The notes under the pieces: model-generated
The model's database searches: none
Told to the model about the DNA's origin: nothing
Seen by the model: only the letters and a program-made list of their open reading frames with translations
Translations under genes and position numbers: made by a program
Source: Asterias amurensis
Lineage: Eukaryota; Echinodermata; Asteroidea; Forcipulatida; Asteriidae
Assembly (NCBI RefSeq): GCF_032118995.1
Contig: NC_092657.1
Coordinates: forward strand, 1,919,891-1,983,890
Reading direction: 5' to 3'
DNA: 64,000 nucleotides
Part shown: positions 1 through 12,200 of the stretch, piece by piece
Numbering within the stretch: position 1 is the stretch's first letter
Layout: each line of letters opens with the position of its first letter

Positions 1-129
1 CGAAGCGGCCATTTTGTTTGTCTCAACAACGCAGATTCATGTGATCGAACACACTGCTTCAAAATTTGACGACGGAGCCAAACTGGATCCTTAAGCCAGA
101 GCCCGATCTTAGCTTTGGGAACAAGTCCT

Positions 130-345
130 TGGTAAGTCAGAGAAGGGCAGTGTTGGCTCAGTGTGTTAGTCTACATGCCTTCTACCTCTGTGGACCCCGG
201 TTCGAGTCCGGACTGGAGCATTGTATGTAGATTTGGTTTTCAGCCCCTCCTGCTGTGTGGGTTCCTTGTTGGGGTTTTCCCTCAAGTCTAAAACTGAAAC
301 TTCATTGTAGTCTCTACAAAAAATGGTGGGATGTTTCCATTAGGA
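130..345 (+). mobile_element. Probable tRNA-derived SINE
   Basis: Pol III-like A box (TGTTGGCTCAGTGTGTTAGT) and B box (GGTTCGAGTCC) about 40 bp apart, followed by an unrelated tail. Not a functional tRNA: no acceptor stem. Confidence 0.5.
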
Positions 346-363
346 TGCTTTACTGACTATAAT

Positions 364-506
364 GGGAGACTTTCGGGACGCTTGGTGGAAGCGGTATTAC
401 CAGGTAAAATCCATTGTTCTCGGTAATGTGCGCACGCTCAGAACTACGTAAACAATGAAAATTTACCTGGTAAGTCTGCTGCCACCTAGCGTTTCAAAGT
501 CTCTCA
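364..506. mobile_element. MITE family 2 (GGGAGACTTT..., fold-back, about 145 bp)
   Basis: Arms GGGAGACTTTCGGGACGC... and GCGTTTCAAAGTCTCTC, with inner arms ACCAGGTAAAATCCATTGTT/AACAATGAAAATTTACCTGG. Other copies: 38236-38384, 53423-53562, 62080-62225; pieces at 36297-36345, 48776-48890 and 51768-51800. Confidence 0.8.
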
Positions 507-1129
507 TTTAGATTCAGATTCAGATAATGCCACTACTAGGCCTACCCTTAAGTTTATACAGGGGGTTAAACCCGAAACAAGATACAAACAAAATCATTTA
601 AAACAGTGAACAGACGGTTAATAATGCATAGCGATTTGATCGCAAAATACTCCAATAAACATCGCATACAAACTTTCGTAAACATTATGTTAAAATGAAT
701 ACAATGTTAAAGATTATTATTTATAAGTTTTGTTAACACTTTTGTTTTTATCATACAAAACAGCCAAAGTTATGCAGACTCCCTATTGAATGGTATAATT
801 TCCCCCTAAAAGAGAATAACACAACCACTTAAGACAACATTGAAAACCGTTTTTCAACCCTAGTGGTGTTGCGAAAAAATGAAATTGAAACATCATGAAA
901 TGTTAATAATTTTTAAAATGGTGCTGGCCACGTCCACATAAAATCTGGAGTGGTAGTGGTAATGTCCAAACAGAAAGAATAATCCATAATTGGGATACAC
1001 TTACTAGGTGAAATCTCAGGTTAAATTTTTGGGGGATAACAACTGATATATTTTTACCTGTATAGGCTTCTAACCAAAAGTGTGTTTATGTATTGCCATT
1101 CATTTTAAGAGTGAATAAATGTAGGCCCT
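507..1129. other. No gene seen
   Basis: AT-rich intergenic DNA with no ORF or repeat I could assign. Confidence 0.6.
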
Positions 1130-1496
1130 TTAAAGGCAGTGGACACTATTGGTAATTACTTAAAATAATTATTAGCACAAAACCTCATTTTGGTAACGAG
1201 TAATGGGTAGAGGTTGATGGTATAAAACATTGTGAGAAACGGCTCCCGCTGAAGTAACATAGTTTTCGAGAAAGAAGTTGTTTTCCACGAATTTGATTTC
1301 AAGCATTGAAATCAAGCATCTTAAAGCACACAACCTCGTGCGACAAGGGTATTTTTTTTCTTTCATAGTTATCTCGCAACTCTGGCGACCGATTGAGCTC
1401 AAATTTTCACAGGTTTGTTATTTTATGTATATGTTGAGATACTTTAAGTGAGAAGACTGGTCTTTGACATTTACCAATAGTGTCCACTGTCTTTAA
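1130..1496. mobile_element. MITE family 1 (TTAA...GGCAGTGGACACTATTGG), full copy
   Basis: Both ends carry TTAA and the inverted GGCAGTGGACACTATTGG motif. Internal landmarks include GAAACGGCTCCC and GAGACCTC...GAGGTCTC-type pairing. About 370 bp. Commonest family in this window. Confidence 0.85.
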
Positions 1497-2689
1497 CCTC
1501 AAACAGTGTTTAGGACATTCGAAAGTTCGGGCATTAATTTTGAAATAAAAAACACGGATTCCTTTTTTCCACTTACGAAAAATTAATTCTTCGTGGAAAT
1601 GACTTCAGTCACTTTATAAACAAGTCGTTTTTAGATTATTTACATAATATCTTTTGAAACAACTTTTCATAAAATTAAAGCGCAAGACAATGTCATGCCT
1701 ATCATTGTTATTATTTTTAAGTGTTTAAACAGCTCAAAATGATTGCCCGTTCAAATTCACTTTCTCACGTCATGCATAAAGGGGGCTCTGGAAACGTGGG
1801 GTTTACAAAAAATGTTTGTGGATAGTCTTGATTAAAAACAATATTTTTTTATTGAACGTAAACAATAATAACAATAATATACTCTGTGTGCTGGTTTAGA
1901 CACGAACCAAACTAGCCTAAAAGGATTTTTAACAAACAGTTTTTTATGTATTATGGTTTCAATCTGCCTATATTGACAACAGCACAAAAAACAACAATGT
2001 AATAAGCAAAGCTGTCAAGATTAAAGATTGAAGTTAACGCCAATGTACTGAAACGGCATGTACAATGTATTTATCTGGCAGAAGCAATTCGTAAAGGTTG
2101 GTTGCCGTGTGTGCAATGACTTTCCAGCAGCGTAGCATAAAAATGACGTCATAATGATTGCGATCACCAACTCAGTCACGTGACTTCAAAATGGGTCCCA
2201 TCACCACGGGATGTCGGAGACACTCTCAACCTCGCTTTCGTACCTGTTTGTAAACCATAGAGAGAGGAGAAGAGGAAGTTACATTATTATGATTAAAATA
2301 GACAACATGTCAATGGTCCGCCATTTTGTTGAACCAAGTTTTGTGATTCTACAAAATCGCGGAACGTATGCTTCGTCTGATCCGCTGAATGTACTTCCAA
2401 CGGCAATTTATATTCTTAATCACTATTCAATATTATTGCAACACACTGTAGGTGTTTTAGTGCACGATTAGTTCTTTAAAATGAATAAGGAGTCATGTCA
2501 AACAAACATTTTGAGGGATTTAAGGAGACAATGTCCCTTGCAACTGTCAAATCCATTCGAGCCATGTCACATCATTGCATCAACTGACAGGAAACATAGC
2601 TCCAGCCAATCTCAAAAAAGAAATGGCATTCACACAGTTGAGTGCTCAATATTATTTTTCTTGGGGGATCGTTACACATTGAAATACCG
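1497..2689. other. No gene seen
   Basis: Intergenic or distal sFRP 3' flank. Short ORFs at 2211-2471 and 2481-2849 show no family resemblance and run into repeat R4. Confidence 0.6.
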
Positions 2690-3022
2690 AGGTGGACCTA
2701 TAGACGATGTGACCTGTGACATCACATGTTTACAAAAGAGCCACAGACTTCCTGCAGGCATGATTTGTACACAGCTCAATGGAAGAAAATATAAAATCTT
2801 ATTTTTTATGGAGATTGCACTGTCTAATTCTTATCAACTTTTGATATGATTAAAGGATGCACATCTCAAAACTTGTCCAGCTTTTACTTTCATAACTCTT
2901 GGTTTTATGTGGAAATTATGACACAAAATGTCAGGTTTCCCATAGGACCAGTGTAGTACAGTGCCTGCCAGAATATTATAGAATGTACAAGGTCACACTT
3001 ATTGTAAACAAGGTCTATAAAA
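2690..3022. repeat. Repeat R4, uninterrupted copy downstream of sFRP
   Basis: Same sequence family as 22386-22835, opposite orientation. Ends within 65 bp of the sFRP stop codon, so it probably lies in the 3' UTR. Confidence 0.65.
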
Positions 3023-3083
3023 CTGCAGTTAGTTGCCTCCAAGTTGCCTGTAAAAGTTTTTTCGTATGACAAGGCCATAACAC

Positions 3084-3248
3084 TCACCGGCTTCTTCCCC
3101 GACCCCTCCTGTCAGAAGAGGGCGCTTCAGCTTCAGTGGGCACAGGGCGTGAGCGTCGTCGACGTTTACTACTGCTGCTGGTGGGAGAGGTGGGTTTCGT
3201 TCTCTCTGAGCTCAGACGTTCAGCTTTACGGAGTTTCTTGTTCCATTT
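3084..3248 (-). CDS. sfrp3/4: sFRP exon 5: basic C-terminal tail
   Basis: After the acceptor at 3250-3249 the frame reads KWNKKLRKAERLSSERTKP, then an S-, R- and P-rich stretch, and ends GRGRSR with TGA at 3086-3084. Lysine/arginine clusters near the end are typical of sFRP C-termini, which bind heparan sulfate in other members. This exon is not part of any long single-frame ORF and was found by splicing. Confidence 0.85.
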   Translation of the reverse strand, partial: KWNKKLRKAERLSSERTKPTSPTSSSSKRRRRSRPVPTEAEAPSSDRRGRGRSR

Positions 3249-6200
3249 CTGGAGATAACAAACAAATAGTTTACAATCAGGGTGTCCAAACTATAATTGA
3301 CATTGGGAAGACATGGGTAGTCTGAACATGATCTGACGTCACACTTCGAGGCACTGGTTTTACATACCCAATGGTTTCATTGTATACGGCGACTTCAATG
3401 GATAAACGTGTAATGACGTACGTATCTGTGCTTTGGTGGGTCCAAGGTTATTGGCCAGCTGTACTTTCAGTCGTTCGCATGTAGAGTGCAAAATGTTTGT
3501 ACATTAAAATTTTGTATAGATGTACCGGTGGGATTTGACTGGGAATCTCCATGTGAAAAAATGTCAAATCAAAGGTACAATTGTATGGATCTAAACGCGC
3601 GCAAGGCTGGTATTGTGCATTATTCACGAGCTGCAAAATGGGACGTCAGATGTGCAGGCTAATGAAAATGACATGACAATACAAAAATAAGTCTACGCTG
3701 TGCATTTTTTTGTATAACATTCACACGTACGCAAAACCATAATTCAAATTTGCGTCCCCCTGATTCAACCCTGAAGGGCGCCCTACCTTGACGAGTCTCG
3801 GCCAGTTGGAATCGTCGTCCCACTCCTGAGCGACGCAGTCCTCCTGTAGTCTAAGACGTCCATTCTCCAGATCTTGGTAACACATTATGACATATTCTAA
3901 TCCAGGCGTTACCCTCGGACACACACACGAATTCTTCGTTACAAGATGAACCTGGTGACATAAAACAAAAATGTAATGTGAGTCACGAAACGCACTCAAT
4001 CACTTTTGTCTATTAAATGTTACACATTATGACGTACATATTCGACTTTATGCCTGAATCCGGTAACAGATGAACCTAGTGACATACAAAAAATGTAATG
4101 TGAGTCACGAAACGCGCTCAATCACTTTTGTCTATTAAAGGTTACACATTATGACGTACATATTCGACTCTATGCCTGAATCCGGTAACAGATGTAGACA
4201 GTGAACAAATTAGGATGTAACATGAGTCACACAGTATAATGTTCCATTTTCTAAGCAACACATTATAATGTAGGTCTACGGTTCTCTTAAGTTTCCCTTG
4301 AAAACACACTTGATCGTCTTATAAAGTAGTGACATAAAATATAATGTAACGTGAGTCACACATTATGCAATTTCCGACTGGCAATAGACCTTATGCACAT
4401 GACGTCATTTCAGTAGGGCGCCCTCACCTAGAGGTCAAAAGGAGGTTGTTCATTGGCCAATCCTGTGCGCCGCGCGTACAAATCCGTGCGTCTCGATTGT
4501 TTCGTCACCGTTTTTTCTCTAAGATGGCGGCTGTATGACGTCAATGCATGAGGTCTATTTCTAAAACAGAAAGGAAAGGCTAAAGATGGGGTGGACCTAA
4601 AGATGGCAGGAATGAAAATACAAGATAACGGAAAGACGGTTTTTGTTGTTCGACAATAAGAAGCGGCTTACCTCACCAATCGGAATGTTGATATCCGTAA
4701 ATTTCAAGACGTCGTTTACAATGATGGTCGTGTACATCAGATTTTCACCCACAATTACGAAAGATTCCACCGTAGCACGTACCACTGGTAAATTAAAAAA
4801 CTAAAATTAAAGATAAGTGAAAAAAAAAAAACGAAAAAAAAAAAAACCACGTATTACAAGACCACATACGTCACGCACACTGAACCTGGGTTTATGGGAG
4901 TGCCCTAGTGGGGTATTTTACACTATGGAATAATCTGACCGCTGACCCATACAAGATGTGGATTTTGTTCAACTTGGACCCCACAAGGGAATTCTTTAGG
5001 AAAGAAATGCAGGACCCCACAAATTGGGTCCGTTTTTAGTTGTGTAGGTTTACGTCTGAGTGGGAACTTCAACCGTTTTCAGCAAGGCTTAAAGGTTGCC
5101 ATGACCGTTGCCCATAGGGGGGGGGGGGGGGGGGTTACAGGGCATACCTCCAAAGGAGGTTCACTGTTCCTAAATATATATTATAGTTGACGCTACTCGG
5201 GCCGAACTCGGCTCGAGACGTTGTGACCCGAAGCGTGCCAGCTCGGGCCGTGAGGCACCAACAACTGCCCCCGCATCTGTGACCATTGGAACGTTCCTAA
5301 AAGGACGTACCAATGTCAACATTGGGTGACTTACCATATTCGTAGGCCTTTTCTATAAAGATCCCTTGCGATATCTTGTTATTCTCGCATCCCCTGCAGC
5401 TTTTTCCTGAAAAACAAAATTGTAAGAGATAAGGAAAAATCAGCCTCGCTACAACAACACCACCACCTCAGCCTTTTGTCAGTGCCTTTGGGGCTTGGAT
5501 AGTTACGTAGAGCCGCGATTCTAAGCGACTGGAGGGGGAGGCCACACACGCGAGTGGTGAATGGTCAGCGCGCCTCTCGTCTTAGTGGGCAATGCATGCT
5601 GGGTAAAAAATGGCACGGCGAGATCGACCTGGGATCGACCTGGGAACGAGGTTTAGGAGACTGTTTTTTATTATTTTTGTATATTTGTTGTTTTGTTATG
5701 CAAGCCGCCAGACACACAAGGTCTGAAGGCCACTTCAAGGTGTGGGCCACAATTATTTTTGTCCAGAGGCCGTTACCACCTACTCCTAGGGCTGAAACAG
5801 GGTTACCCCTTTTACAGTCCATACGGATGTAGGCTTTGGTATCATCAGACCGAAGCCTGGCCGGTATAACAGAAAGCACTACCTCCCCAATGTAGCAAGT
5901 GTCACGACCGGAATTCGAACCCACACTCTACTGATCAAACACCAGAGCTTGAATCCGGTGCTCTTTGAAAGAAACTGTTTGACGGAATTCAAATTGGAAT
6001 CAGAATGATAATTATATCGTGACATTGAAGGGTATCGAACATCGCAACTATTTTGCCGAATGGTTTTATGTTGTCGACAGAGGGCCTGCCAAAGTGCATG
6101 CGCAGTTTTTGGGCAATATAGCTGCTCTTCCATACCTGTTCTTTTTGGCTTCGACGGTTGGTCTGTACTCAGATCTTTTTCTTCATCTGCGAAAAACAAA

Positions 6201-9200
6201 AATGAAGGATACAAATAATTGGTAAAGTGCCAAAATGACTAATAATAATAGCCTGGTGGCCTATGCACAGTCCATAATTGATATGACAGCTCCGAACACT
6301 GCCAAGGCTGACACACATGTGCCGTGGCACCAGACTACAAGCTAAGTGACAACACGGTAACTTCCTATACAATTTGAAATTTTGCATCATATGCAAATAC
6401 AATCAACTGAGATTAGCTGAGACTTTCCTGTCTATATACAACAAATTCAAATATGCAGAAATTGTATTCCAAAAAACATTTCGCAATGGAACTGTGGTTA
6501 AAAAAGAGAGACACACCAACGCGATGGCCCCAGAGACCAACCCCACATTCAGAAAGACCACATGAAAGAGTATATTCAGTTGGTGCTTAACACGCAAACC
6601 GTTGACAGATACGTCCCTCCTTCCCGCTTAAAGGCACTGGACACTATTGGTTATATTACTCAAAATAATTGTTAGCATAAACCTTATTTTGTATTAACGA
6701 GCAATGGAGAGCTGTTGGGTATAAAACATTATGAGAAACGGCTCCCTCTGAAGCTACGTAATTTTTGAGAATGAAGTAATGTCTCGCTCAAATAATAAAA
6801 TACTTTAGCTCAAGCCATTTAATATGTACATGTATATGAAAGCACACAAAGTAATGCAACAAAGGTGTTTTTCTTTCATTTCTCTTGCAAATTTGATGAC
6901 CAATTTTTTTAGGCATAATGTTGGTACACACCAAGTGGGGATACTGGTCTTTGACATTTTACCAAAAGTGTCCCGCAGCCATTTTCACGAAACGCTAGGA
7001 TAAATCGAATCTCAAGTTAGGACGAGTAACCCGTCCTAACTTAGGATTGGTTCAATGCGTCCCATCTAACGTCTTCTGATACTGAACTAAACTCGTGTTA
7101 AGTCCTAAGATTATTAATCCTTAGTTTAGGAGACATAGCCTTTTGGTGATAGTTTAAAAAATTACTTTTATGCTCTCCTGGGCACCCCACTGTTGTTTTA
7201 CTTTGTCTTCATAAATATTTTCTAATGTATGTACATGTGTTTGTAAATGTGATTGCCCGAATAAATATTATTAAAAATATTATTAAGAGTTTGGTGAAAT
7301 CGACGGCAGTGACTTTAACTTGGTCACACCGACACACGATTTCCGGATATAAATCATCTCTTCTAATTGATGACTTTTCAAAAAAACTGTATCAATCTTC
7401 ACCACCATGTTGAGGGGGAAACGTTCACATTGTTTCGCGTCTAAATGTCTGATGGATGGCCTCCAATGTCAGACCTTGTTAACCTGGGAGGGCTGTTAGG
7501 GTTAAACACTCGACCGTCGTGAGAGATGTAGAAACCTTCTGCTCTCTTGTTGCCATGGTAAGGAAGCGTAGTGCCGCCACATGAGTACAACAAAATCCTC
7601 ATTATTATTATGTACGTACATGAAAGTTACCACACGTACATGATAGGATTGAGTACGTACACGCTCATTGTGTACGTACACCATAGTTATCACGTACATA
7701 CAAGATAAAATATTGCGTACATACACACGTGCTTATAAACAACGATTGCAAGTGCATTTGGAAATGATAACTATACATGATTCACATGACGTCACAAGCC
7801 AGAAACAGCCCCCTCTTATGGGGTGCGTTTTGGCGGTCGTCACCAATAACTGATTCGCTCATAGAATTTAAAAATCTCATCAACCTCTCTACTTAGTGTA
7901 CTTTTTCTTAATAGCCCCTATTGAGTATCTTCTGCTAAAAAAAGTTGTACCGTACGATTGAGCTCTTTATATAGGAATGAACTCCAATGGAATATTGTTA
8001 TGTTAATTGTAACTCACTGTCCATTGGTTTGTAACTGACTTCTCTAGCGTTTGTGTGATTCTAATAGGCCCGTAAGCGAATACAATGTCAGACCGAGTTT
8101 GTATCTCTTTTGAGTTGCTTCTTTGTAACTCTCAACAATCACTCTGTCACGCTTCAGACTCTAGATCCTTCGTCTAGACAACCGCAAAGAAAGGACTTGA
8201 ACAAGTCTAAGCCGGGGGAGGTCCCCCCGTCATCCACCCAGCAGCTAGCCATCACAATAAATAAACCATTATCAGCTCATCAACAATTAGTGTCAGTTGT
8301 AAATAATGAAGAATCGCTTGAGTGCGGTCGGTGTTTACTAAGGCACCGGGGCGGGTCTGGAGGTCTACCCCGTCTAGGCGACTGAAAACACCCACCAACA
8401 GATGTTACGAGTCCCTTGTGGCAAACAATTTGTCACATATCACGAGTGCTTCTTAAACCACTTGAAAAAGAGTGGTACCAAACAAAATGTTGAGAGTATT
8501 TTTCGGAGAGTGATGAGGAGAAAGGTTAGGTTGAAATAAATGCTTTACCCAGAATGTTCAAAGCCCTGGGGACGGTTGGTGGTTCTGTTTGACCTACATT
8601 TTTATGTGAAACATGAACTACTTATGGGTTTTAAACATATGGAAAAATGGAACGCATGCCGTTTATAAGAACAGTGTACTCTAAAAACACTAAAGGGAGA
8701 CTCAACGATGATTTTGACGAACTGTCGATTAAAGACTTTGGAAGACTAGCTGTTTGAGCTTAGTTAGGTAAGAGCATGGAGGTAGAAATCGACCATGGCT
8801 CGAAGGAGTGTCACGTGAAATCGGGCCCTGGTGACACTCATTTCAGGAAGTTAAATGTATGTCTGAGTGACATGAATGTGTGACACGTATCTCGCATTCC
8901 TTCGGCTGAACTGAAAACACCAGCGCCGTCAAAGGGTACGAGTGCACCGTTGGTAGACTCAGCTCGCATCCGGTGCTTTCACCGGATCCCGGTGATTTCT
9001 GAGTTTACTCCTAGCAGTGTCCTAGCTAGCTCCCCACCAGGGGAACACAGTTGTGTTTACAATAAAATGTCAAAAGTAATTTCTGTAATGGATTGGGAAT
9101 GTGTCTGTGTGGGGCTGTTTAGTGGGTCATTGGTGACGTCTATTTATACCGTAGTTATCGTGGCGAACAACTGGTGCAATTTGATGTAATCGTCATTGAC

Positions 9201-12200
9201 TGTCTCGTCACAGACAGGGACTGGGGTTTGACATGGTTTGACCGTCTATTTGCTGACTGTGAACAGCAGCAATCAGACTGGTAGAGGATGGCGAACGTCA
9301 TAATTAAATGCACTGGGTTGCTTTCACAAAGAGTAAGGACTGGTAGGAAGTATTAGAACTTAATTAAGGCTCGTCCTAAGTTCTGACGAGTAACGAGTAA
9401 CTCATCCTAACTCGATCAGATGCTTGAGTTCGAGACCTCAAATTCTAAATATGAGGTCTCGAAATCAAATTCGCGGAAAATCACTTCTTTCTCGAAAACT
9501 ACTTCCTTCTAGAGAGCCGTTTCTCACAATGTTTTATACTATACCAACCTCTTTTCATTAGGAACCAAGTAAGGCTTTATGCTAATAATTAACTTGAGTA
9601 ATTACCAATAGTGTCCACTGCCTTTAAAGCCATTGGACCCTTTCGGTACAGAAAAAAAAAAAAAGTTCACAGATTTACAAATAATTTACAGGGTTTACAG
9701 AAGGTAATGGTGAAAGACTTCTCTTGAAATATTAGTCCATGAAATGCTTTACTTTTTGAGAAAACGGTAAAACAATATAAATTTGTTGTTTGTTGTTTTA
9801 TATATAAGTTGTGATACACGAAGTGTGGGACTTGGACAATACTGTTTACCGAAAGTGTATAATGGCTTTAAGGCAATTGAACGGTCCAATCATGGTCCAA
9901 TACAGAAGGTTTATGTTCTCTTTAAAGGCAATCGCTGGTTGGAGAAATGCAACACTCTAGCAAAGTGTTTATAGTTTCCAAGAAACACTACGGCTTGCTG
10001 TAAGATAAAAAACAGCTCGTAAACATTTTGATTGAGAAACAAAACCTCTTCTTTTGTTTTCCCTAAAAAATTGTAACGGTAAATCTGTGGTCGACAATAA
10101 ATCGGTACTCAGTATACAGCGGTTTAGTTGTTTGCTATTTTTTACTCTTGCTTGTGGTTGCGATTGAAGTTCTATTTTAGTTTTACCATGGAGGTTTTAC
10201 GACGTGTTTTCTCCATGTTTACCTTGCGGCAATTGATAATTTTGATGTTTTGTGTGGTTTTCAAGGCTCGAACAAGGGAGCCGCTGGGCTGCAATGTTTA
10301 TAAAAAAAATACATCCGCGGTTTTGTCAGAACGCGGTTTAAGACAGACCTTGTGGTGTCACATCGTTGGAATTATATCGGGTGTTTTTCTTCGAATTTGA
10401 AATGTAAACTCTCTCAAAGGGTGCCCACAACATTGGCATTACGAATGGAAAATATTAAATGTTCGCAGATTTATCATAACTTATAAGGGAGGGTATAGAC
10501 CATGTGACCTTTGTATACAATAAGTGTGACCATGTGTATTCTTTGTATTTTCTGGCAGGCACGATACTGCACTGGTCATTATGGGAAAGTTGACATTTTG
10601 TTTTTGGTACGGGACTTCAAACAGGAGCCGATCATCAGGCCAGGCCGTACTTTCGAAAATACCGTCAATCAGATTGTAAAAATAAAAAATGCATTCTTTC
10701 AAAACCTTCACCCTTTTGCTTTTAATGACGAGAAGCGCGCCATAATGACAATCATTTCTTGATATATTTTTCTTGAACAAAGTAATATTTTTTTTCAATT
10801 TAATGGAAAGTTTGACCTTAATCATTCCATTGACATTTATTTATCAGGGTGATTGATCGGTAACCTCTGGCCAATAATTTGATCGTTATCAATACACTGA
10901 CAAGAACCACGCCTTGCTGATTGATTGGACGAAACTTCATTATTTCTAATGACCCATTTAAAACCTTCATGATAGTTCACACGTCTTAAAAACAACCTCT
11001 ACTTTCTTAAGGGGATCCAAGAAAGGTCTTAAGAAAATCGAAAACACTCACAGAAGAATTCACCTCCTAATCTCCCTCAACAAAAACCTACCCCATAGTG
11101 GGACGTCTCTTGATTGAGTGACAGGTATTGTGCTAATTGTTGTACTCGACCTTCGTCAATACCTTAAGTACCCTTGTGATTGATGTACGCACGGATTTCC
11201 CTTTGTGTAAGCTTTGCTAAGCATAAGCTCTTAATGCACTTTTGACTAGTCAAAAGACTAACAGTTAAAGGCGCTGGACACGTTTGGTTATAACTCAAAA
11301 TATATATTAGCAGTAACATTTACTTGGTACTGAGCAAAGGAGAGCTGTTATAAAAATTAAACATTGTAAGAAACGGCTCCTCCTGGAGTAACTTAGTTTT
11401 TTGAGATTCATTAAGAGGTTATTCTTTTTTATACTAACAGTTAAAGGCAGTGGACACTATTGGTAATTGTCAAAGACTAGCCTTCACAGTTGGTGTATCT
11501 CAACATTATGCATAAAATAACAAACCGTTGCAAATTTGAGCTCAATCGGTCATCGAACTTGCGAGATAATAATGAAAGAAAAAACACCCTTGTCACACGA
11601 AGTTGTGTGCGTTTAGATGGTTGATTTCGAGAACTCAAGTTCTAAACCTGAGGTCTTGAAATCAAATTCGTGGAAAATTACTTCTCTCTCGAAAAATGTG
11701 TCACTTCAGAGTGAGCCGTTTCTCACAATGTTTTATACCATCAACATCACCCCATTGCTCGTCACCAAGAAAGGTTTTATGCTAATAATTATTTTGAGTA
11801 ATTACCAATAGTGTCCACTGCCTTTAAAGGCACTGGGCACTCGGTTATAACTCAAAATATATATTAGCAGTAACGTTTACTTGGTATGGTAGTGAGCAAC
11901 GGAGAGCTGTTATGAAAATTAAACATTGTATCAGGAAGAAACGGCTCCTGCTGGAGTTACTTAGTTTTTGAGGTTCAAGAAAAGGGTTATTTTGATTTAA
12001 AGACTTCAGGCCTGAAGCCTTTCTCATGCATCTGAAAGCACACACAATAGTGAAATTTTCAGGTAGACAATATTGCTTTGTTCCCGTATGTTTATGGAAG
12101 CGAGAACCACATCAAAGAATTTGAAACTGTGCATGGTAACTGGGGTAAAATATTATTGAATATCGAATGAGAAAGTGGGGGCGCCAAACGGAAACTTTTC

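Noticed and set aside
5554..5924. Overlapping plus and minus ORFs of 92 and 119 aa
   Set aside because: Lie in a tRNA-derived SINE; similar peptides appear at the other SINE copies (60222-60452).
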